This document shows positions 60,010 through 64,000 of a DNA stretch of 64,000 nt, in pieces. Where the stretch lies: contig DATLUD010000045.1 of assembly GCA_035533275.1 (NCBI GenBank), forward strand, positions 5,315-69,314. The letters are read 5' to 3'. Position numbers and translations under genes: made by a program. The DNA comes from SCRA01 sp035533275. GTDB lineage: Bacteria > Vulcanimicrobiota > Vulcanimicrobiia > Vulcanimicrobiales > SCRA01. Under the pieces are notes generated by a model that worked only from the letters and a program-made list of their open reading frames with translations, searched no databases and was not told where the DNA came from. Every line of letters starts with the position of its first letter. Position 1 is the stretch's first letter.

Positions 60010-61761
60010 ATGGTGCTGGTGGCCACGGCGTTTCTCTGCCTGGGCCTGATCAATCTGGACTTCAAGCGTCACTGGTTGGCCGGGCAGGCCTTCCGGCTGG
60101 CCGTCGGCGCGCCGCTGGTCGCGATCTTCGTCTACGTGACCATGCCCCCGCTGGTCTTCCCGCAGGTCGTCCCGCTGCTGCTGCTGACCTTCGTCCCCAA
60201 CGCGCTCTACAGCGGCGTGCTCTCCCTGCGCTCGTGGATCGTCTCGCGGCGCGTCGTCTCCATGCACCGCGAGCCCCTGCTGCCCTACGCCGCCGGCACG
60301 CTCGCGCTCTTCGTGCTCTTCGCCGTCTTCGAGGCCCTGCCGTTCCTCGACGCCAGCGGCCTGCGCAACCTCGCCCACGCCGTCACCTCCACCGCCGCGC
60401 CCCAGCGGATCGATCCCAGACTCCTGCGCGTGGTGCCGCAAGAGTCGGCGGTCTTCGAGGGCGAGAAAGTCATCGGACAGCTCGGCGCTTACTACCGCGT
60501 GGGCAACTACCACGTCCAGCCCGTGGCCGGCCAGCTCGTCTGGGTGGCGCCGCTGGAGTTTCGCGACGTCATCAAATGGCTCACGCGGCGCACCTCGCCC
60601 GGCGTGGTGGTGGTTTCGGCGCAGAGCCCCGACCAAGGCGCGGAGCTCCTCCAAGACGAGCCGATGAAGTACATCCCCAGCGCCTTCCTCAACGACAACC
60701 TCGCGCGCCACGTCTACTTCCGCTACGGCAACCGCGTCTTGCTCGAGACCACGCTCCAGCTCGACGATCACCGCAAGGCGTGGTACGTCTGCACGCTGGG
60801 ACGCCCCACCATCGGCAACAGCGGCATGGTCGTCACCGACGCGGTCATCGTCGACCCCGTCACCGGCGCCATGACGCGCTACCGGCGCGCACGCTTTGAC
60901 CAATTACCGCATTGGGTGCGCCGCGTGGTGCCGCCCTCGCTCGCGCTCGACTACAACATCTGGTTCGGCCTCTACGTCCACGGCTGGTGGAACGCCCACA
61001 CCACCGAGCGCGACGTCCACCTCCCCGCGCGCGACGAGGTCTTCGGCATCCTCAGCTCCGGCGACCAGTTCGTCTGGTTCGTCGACCACACGTCCCCCGC
61101 GGCCAGCGACGCCTCGATGACCGGCTTCACCTACATGAACGCCGTCACGGGGGCGATGACCTACTACACCGCCGTCGGCGGCTCGTTCAGCTCCAAGGCG
61201 GCTGAGAACGCGGTGGCTTCCAACGGCCTGGTGCGCCAGAGCCGCTTGCAGGCCACGCAGCCCGTGCTCTACGACCTCTTCGGCGAGATCACGTGGGTGG
61301 TGCCCGTGGTCGCCGACACCGGCAAGTTCCAGACGCTGGCCCTCGTGCAGGCCCGCAACGGCCACGTGGTGGTGGGCAACCCGCAGAGCCCCTTCCCCGT
61401 GCAGGACGCGCTGGCGCAGTACCAGGCCTGGGTCGGCGGCCTCTCGCCGCGCGGCGTCGGCGAGGGCACGGAGACGGGCGTGCTGGACCGCGTTGCGCGC
61501 ACCTCCTCCCAGCTGATCTTCACCCTGCGCGGCTCCGAGCAGATCTACGCGATCAACGACCCTCAGCGCCCCGACGAGCTGCTGGCCCGCTCCGGCGACC
61601 ACGTCCGCTTCCAGAGCACCCCCGGCGGAGCCGAAGGAGAGCGCATCGTGGTGGCCTTCACGAACGAGAGCCTCAGCCGCCCCAGCCCCTCGAGCCCGGC
61701 CCCGCGCGCAACCGCCAGCCCCTCGAGCCCGGCGCCATCCCGCACCCCTACGCCGCGCTGA
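60010..61761 (+). CDS. Large membrane-anchored protein with a Pro/Ser/Thr-rich tail, function unknown
   Basis: This 583-residue protein has three N-terminal hydrophobic segments (about residues 1-15, 27-75 in two passes, and 93-112). A large soluble domain follows (about residues 125-550) with repeated short motifs such as YMNAVTGAMTYYTA and VIVDPVTGAMTRYRR, which suggest a beta-rich extracytoplasmic fold. The last 35 residues are a PST-rich tail (RPSPSSPAPRATASPSS and following). I do not recognise the family; I considered UPF0182 and rejected it. The start is fixed by an in-frame stop at 59995 and tandem GTG-ATG at 60007/60010. Confidence 0.75.
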   Translation: MVLVATAFLCLGLINLDFKRHWLAGQAFRLAVGAPLVAIFVYVTMPPLVFPQVVPLLLLTFVPNALYSGVLSLRSWIVSRRVVSMHREPLLPYAAGTLALFVLFAVFEALPFLDASGLRNLAHAVTSTAAPQRIDPRLLRVVPQESAVFEGEKVIGQLGAYYRVGNYHVQPVAGQLVWVAPLEFRDVIKWLTRRTSPGVVVVSAQSPDQGAELLQDEPMKYIPSAFLNDNLARHVYFRYGNRVLLETTLQLDDHRKAWYVCTLGRPTIGNSGMVVTDAVIVDPVTGAMTRYRRARFDQLPHWVRRVVPPSLALDYNIWFGLYVHGWWNAHTTERDVHLPARDEVFGILSSGDQFVWFVDHTSPAASDASMTGFTYMNAVTGAMTYYTAVGGSFSSKAAENAVASNGLVRQSRLQATQPVLYDLFGEITWVVPVVADTGKFQTLALVQARNGHVVVGNPQSPFPVQDALAQYQAWVGGLSPRGVGEGTETGVLDRVARTSSQLIFTLRGSEQIYAINDPQRPDELLARSGDHVRFQSTPGGAEGERIVVAFTNESLSRPSPSSPAPRATASPSSPAPSRTPTPR

Positions 61762-61837
61762 GCGCGCGCAACCGCCCGCCGTATCGTTCATCACCCACCT
61801 ACTGCGCGGCGGCGCGCGCAGCGCAAGGGTGCCGTCG

Positions 61838-62275
61838 TCAGGAGCCGGTGACGCTCCGCGGCAGGATCCAGCCCGCACCGCCCAGGATCGGAATCTCCGC
61901 CATCCACCGCGCGTCGGCCAGACCCTTGTACGAGCCGAAGCCGACCCCCACCGCGCCGCCCGACTCCGTCTCGTACGAGATGCTCCAATACACCAGGAAC
62001 GCGTCGTACGCGCTCCGCGTCGAGCGCCCGATCCGCACAAAGCCGCGCGGCGCCACGATGAGCGCGCTCTGCCTCGGCCCCGCGCCGCCGCCCACGCCGC
62101 AAATCCCCGCGCCGCAAATCCCCGCGCCGCCGGTCGAGGTAGCCACGTTGCGCAGCGGCTCGCCCAGGGGATTGACGAGATACTCGGCCTCGCAAGCCCC
62201 GCAGCCCCGCCCATCCCGCTCGCTCCGGATCGCGACGAACGGCTTGGTGACGTCGACCTCGTGTCGAATGGTCAT
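61838..62275 (-). CDS. Hypothetical protein with a Gly-Ile-Cys-Gly-Ala repeat
   Basis: The 145-residue frame starts at ATG 62275 with GGAGGGAACG nine bases upstream. It contains an early cysteine pair (RGCGACEAEYLV), then a short glycine-rich repeat (GAGICGAGICGVGGG) encoded by a 15-bp tandem repeat. The C-terminal half is globular (YDAFLVYWSISYETESGGAVGVGFG). No membrane segment is evident. I know no family; the good ribosome site and coding-like composition support it. Confidence 0.55.
   Translation of the reverse strand: MTIRHEVDVTKPFVAIRSERDGRGCGACEAEYLVNPLGEPLRNVATSTGGAGICGAGICGVGGGAGPRQSALIVAPRGFVRIGRSTRSAYDAFLVYWSISYETESGGAVGVGFGSYKGLADARWMAEIPILGGAGWILPRSVTGS
62095..62130. repeat. 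15-bp tandem repeat within the hypothetical gene
   Basis: CGCCGCAAATCCCCG occurs twice in direct succession (62095-62109, 62110-62124) and partly a third time. It encodes the repeated Cys-Gly-Ala-Gly-Ile unit and could vary in copy number. Confidence 0.8.
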
Positions 62276-62444
62276 CCCGGCGTTCCCTCCGCCACGAGCG
62301 TAGCGCAAGGGGATGCCACGCCGATGGCACCCCCGGGGCCCCGCCGGAAGAGGCGGTGAATCGCCGCGCGGCGCATTTCTCGTTCCCTCGCGCTCCGCGA
62401 TTTTGGCGGCGCTTGCCTTTATGAACGATTCGGAGGAGAACGCA

Positions 62445-62783
62445 ATGGACGATATCAGCACTTGGCGTCTTCGCGACCCCGATGCGGTGTGGCTCTACGT
62501 ATGGATCGTCGGTGCATACGGAGGCCACGATTTCCTGCTCGGGCGGAGCATCGCGTGGCTCAAGCTCATATTCTGTTGGACGGCGATACCGGCTATCGTG
62601 GCGATCGTCCAGCTTTTCACGATTCGCACGTGGATCCGCAACAAGAATGCGCGATACGCCGAGATGCACGGGCTCTCGTCCGAGATGGTGGCAGCCTTCG
62701 CCAATTGGTTCCCGGCGGACCATCTGATGCGCTCGATGGTGCCAAGCTCGCCGGGCGCGCTCACGCCGCCCAGCGGCACCTGA
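62445..62783 (+). CDS. TM2-domain-like small membrane protein
   Basis: The 112-residue frame from ATG 62445 (GGAGGAG seven bases upstream) has a first hydrophobic segment (AVWLYVWIVGAYGGHDFLLGR) and a second (WLKLIFCWTAIPAIVAIVQLF). The Gly-Gly-His-Asp-Phe turn between them is like the GGHRFY motif of TM2 domains. A charged C-terminal tail follows. An earlier ATG at 62421 is in frame but has a poor ribosome site. The function of such small proteins is generally unknown. Confidence 0.75.
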   Translation: MDDISTWRLRDPDAVWLYVWIVGAYGGHDFLLGRSIAWLKLIFCWTAIPAIVAIVQLFTIRTWIRNKNARYAEMHGLSSEMVAAFANWFPADHLMRSMVPSSPGALTPPSGT

Positions 62784-62813
62784 CGCCCAGCGGCCCTTCC
62801 GGGCCGCGGACGC

Positions 62814-64000
62814 TCACTGCGACAACGAGGGCGACGGCGAGGGAGACGGCGAGGGAGACGGCGATACGGAGGCTGCCGGCGTTGCCGGCGGTTTCGGCCG
62901 CGGCGACGTCGTCGGCCCCGGAGTCGGCAGCGTCACGCCGCGCTTGACGATCCGATCGCTCACGCGAAAACGCGGCATCGGCGCCGCGCCGAACATCGTC
63001 ACGATGTACGTCGGATAGTCCTTAACCAAGACGCAGCCGCGCTCCGTCGGCGCCGAGGCCGGGCACGGCGCCGGCACGCTCGTATCCGTCCCATCCGAGA
63101 CGTCCTTGATGCGGTCGAGGTTCTGCCCGAACATCTCGCACGGCCCGGCGCCCGAAGCGCCGGCAGCGTCCGCCGCCGCCGCGCCACCGGCACCAGGGCC
63201 CCCCACAGGGCAGTCGATCGCGTCGATCGAGGCGCTCGGCACGAACCGCGGCTGCAGCGTCACCCAGTCGCTCCCCACCTTGCGCTGCGGGTCGTAGACC
63301 TGCACCTGCACCCGCTCGCTCAGCCCGGCCCCCAACGCCGTGCTCAAGTCCAAGGTCGCTTGCAGCGTCTGCCCGTCCGCCTGCCTCACCGTGGCCAGCG
63401 TCGTCGTGGTCGCCCCGTCGCCGTACACGCGCGCCAGCGAGGCCTTGCGCAGCCGCAACGTCGCCTTCTCGGGGTACACAGTGCCGGGCGGTCCCGTCAC
63501 GCTGATCACGGCGCTCCCCGGCGAAAAGACGATCCCGCGCTCCAGCGGAATCAGATCCGCCGGAGCCGCACCAGCCGAAGAAGCCACGCTCGCCCGGCTG
63601 ATCGCGGGCCGCGCCGGCTCCACCTTCACGGGCACCTCGTTCGAAGGGCGCCCGTCATAGTACGAGAGCTGCAAGATGGTGGGCTGGGCAGAGAGCGAGA
63701 TGCGCCCGCTGCGCGCCACAAAGCGCGCCGACGTGCCGTCCGCGCGGTACGCGGGGACAACGCGCTCTCTCGGCAGCACCAGCAGCGTCTTGCCGCTCGA
63801 ATTCTTCAACGTCACCGAACGGATCAGCTGCAGCCGCTGGCCGCTCAGCAGAATCGAGGAATCACCGTCGTAGAGCACCGGCGGCGAGCTCACCACCGGG
63901 TATGGCAGCGCGGCAAAGTAGCGCACCGTGTCCTCGATCGATCCCTGATGGATGCGCACCGTGGCATCCCCGGGCGTCAGGCTCGAGGTGTCGAACCTCA
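62814..64000 (-). CDS. Probable exported protein with a (Ser-Pro)n tail, 5' end beyond the window
   Basis: The reverse-strand frame is open to the right edge, so the N-terminus lies outside. About 395 residues are visible. They are beta-rich with spaced Val/Leu/Thr patterns (LSYYDGRPSNEVPVKVEP, VISVTGPPGTVYPEKATLRL) reminiscent of Ig-like surface or cell-adhesion domains, but no family is certain. The region near residue 290 has several cysteines (DCPVG, PCEMFG, APCPAS, GCVLV). The C-terminus ends in a Pro/Ser-rich tail with alternating Ser-Pro encoded by a 12-bp tandem repeat. Such tails often span the cell wall or link domains. Confidence 0.65.
   Translation of the reverse strand, partial: RFDTSSLTPGDATVRIHQGSIEDTVRYFAALPYPVVSSPPVLYDGDSSILLSGQRLQLIRSVTLKNSSGKTLLVLPRERVVPAYRADGTSARFVARSGRISLSAQPTILQLSYYDGRPSNEVPVKVEPARPAISRASVASSAGAAPADLIPLERGIVFSPGSAVISVTGPPGTVYPEKATLRLRKASLARVYGDGATTTTLATVRQADGQTLQATLDLSTALGAGLSERVQVQVYDPQRKVGSDWVTLQPRFVPSASIDAIDCPVGGPGAGGAAAADAAGASGAGPCEMFGQNLDRIKDVSDGTDTSVPAPCPASAPTERGCVLVKDYPTYIVTMFGAAPMPRFRVSDRIVKRGVTLPTPGPTTSPRPKPPATPAASVSPSPSPSPSPSPSLSQ
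62827..62862. repeat. 12-bp tandem repeat coding the Ser-Pro tail
   Basis: GAGGGCGACGGC followed by two copies of GAGGGAGACGGC. On the reverse strand it encodes Ser-Pro repeats and may vary by slippage without breaking the frame. Confidence 0.85.

Noticed and set aside
60010..61761. UPF0182 family membrane protein
   Set aside because: UPF0182 proteins are about 900 residues with seven or more membrane segments. This one has about three and different sequence.

Overview
The window is a GC-rich bacterial chromosome segment. Nearly all of it from about 2.8 to 51.5 kb is read on the + strand in one dense series of genes with 1-4 base stop/start overlaps and frequent GTG or TTG starts. Its core is a large flagellar and chemotaxis locus. 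The gene content (FlbD, a TIGR02530-type flagellar protein, a FliY-like FliN, CheC, MotE/YlxF-like protein, MutS2, GatCAB, ComB, and a homocysteine methyltransferase/MTHFR fusion) resembles Terrabacteria (Firmicutes-like and neighbouring phyla) more than Proteobacteria. A GC-rich, poorly cultured lineage such as Eremiobacterota/WPS-2 is one guess, but no rRNA or other marker here settles it.

Layout. 1-2.6 kb (-): the 5' part of a secreted M48 metallopeptidase and a K+-independent H+-pyrophosphatase. 2.8-9.2 kb (+): an orphan DppB-type permease, cheR, cheB, the flagellar sigma factor fliA, a small unknown protein, a FliK-like protein and an FlhB C-domain-like protein. 9.2-18.2 kb (+): housekeeping genes inside the flagellar region (ftsY, recA, recX, an EamA transporter, a two-component pair, a small PD-(D/E)XK-like protein, hpt, a GH125 alpha-mannosidase, purA). 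18.4-38.9 kb (+): fliF-G-H-I-J-motE-like-fliK-flgD-TIGR02530-flgE-flbD-motA-motB-fliM-fliY-O-P-Q-R-flhB-flhA and a PilZ protein. 39.0-42.7 kb (+): cheY, cheC, cheA, cheW. 42.7-51.6 kb (+): a small membrane protein, rlmD, gatCAB, mutS2, tyrS and a 59-residue zinc-ribbon protein. 51.6-64 kb (mixed strands): hslO, aroQ, HU, tRNA-Pro(GGG), an RNase HI-like protein, comB, the methionine-synthesis fusion, a membrane histidine kinase and several unknown exported or membrane proteins.

Function. The locus encodes most of the basal body, export apparatus, switch, hook and stator, and a signalling set with two ways to switch off signal (CheB demethylation, CheC dephosphorylation) and a PilZ protein for c-di-GMP input. 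Rod genes (flgB, flgC, fliE), filament genes, CheD and chemoreceptors are absent from the window and must lie elsewhere if the cell is motile.

Regulation. The 8-mer GCCGATAC, matching the -10 of sigma-28 promoters, occurs at four places I found, all shortly upstream of flagellar or chemotaxis genes. The copy before cheY is a near-perfect sigma-28 promoter. Its transcript would carry a 55-codon Arg-rich small ORF, containing three perfect hairpins, that overlaps the cheY start by four bases. The intergenic gaps before flgE, fliK and fliF also hold strong hairpins. These structured leaders, and a G-rich motif shared by the purA, fliG and cheY starts, are the least explained parts of the window.
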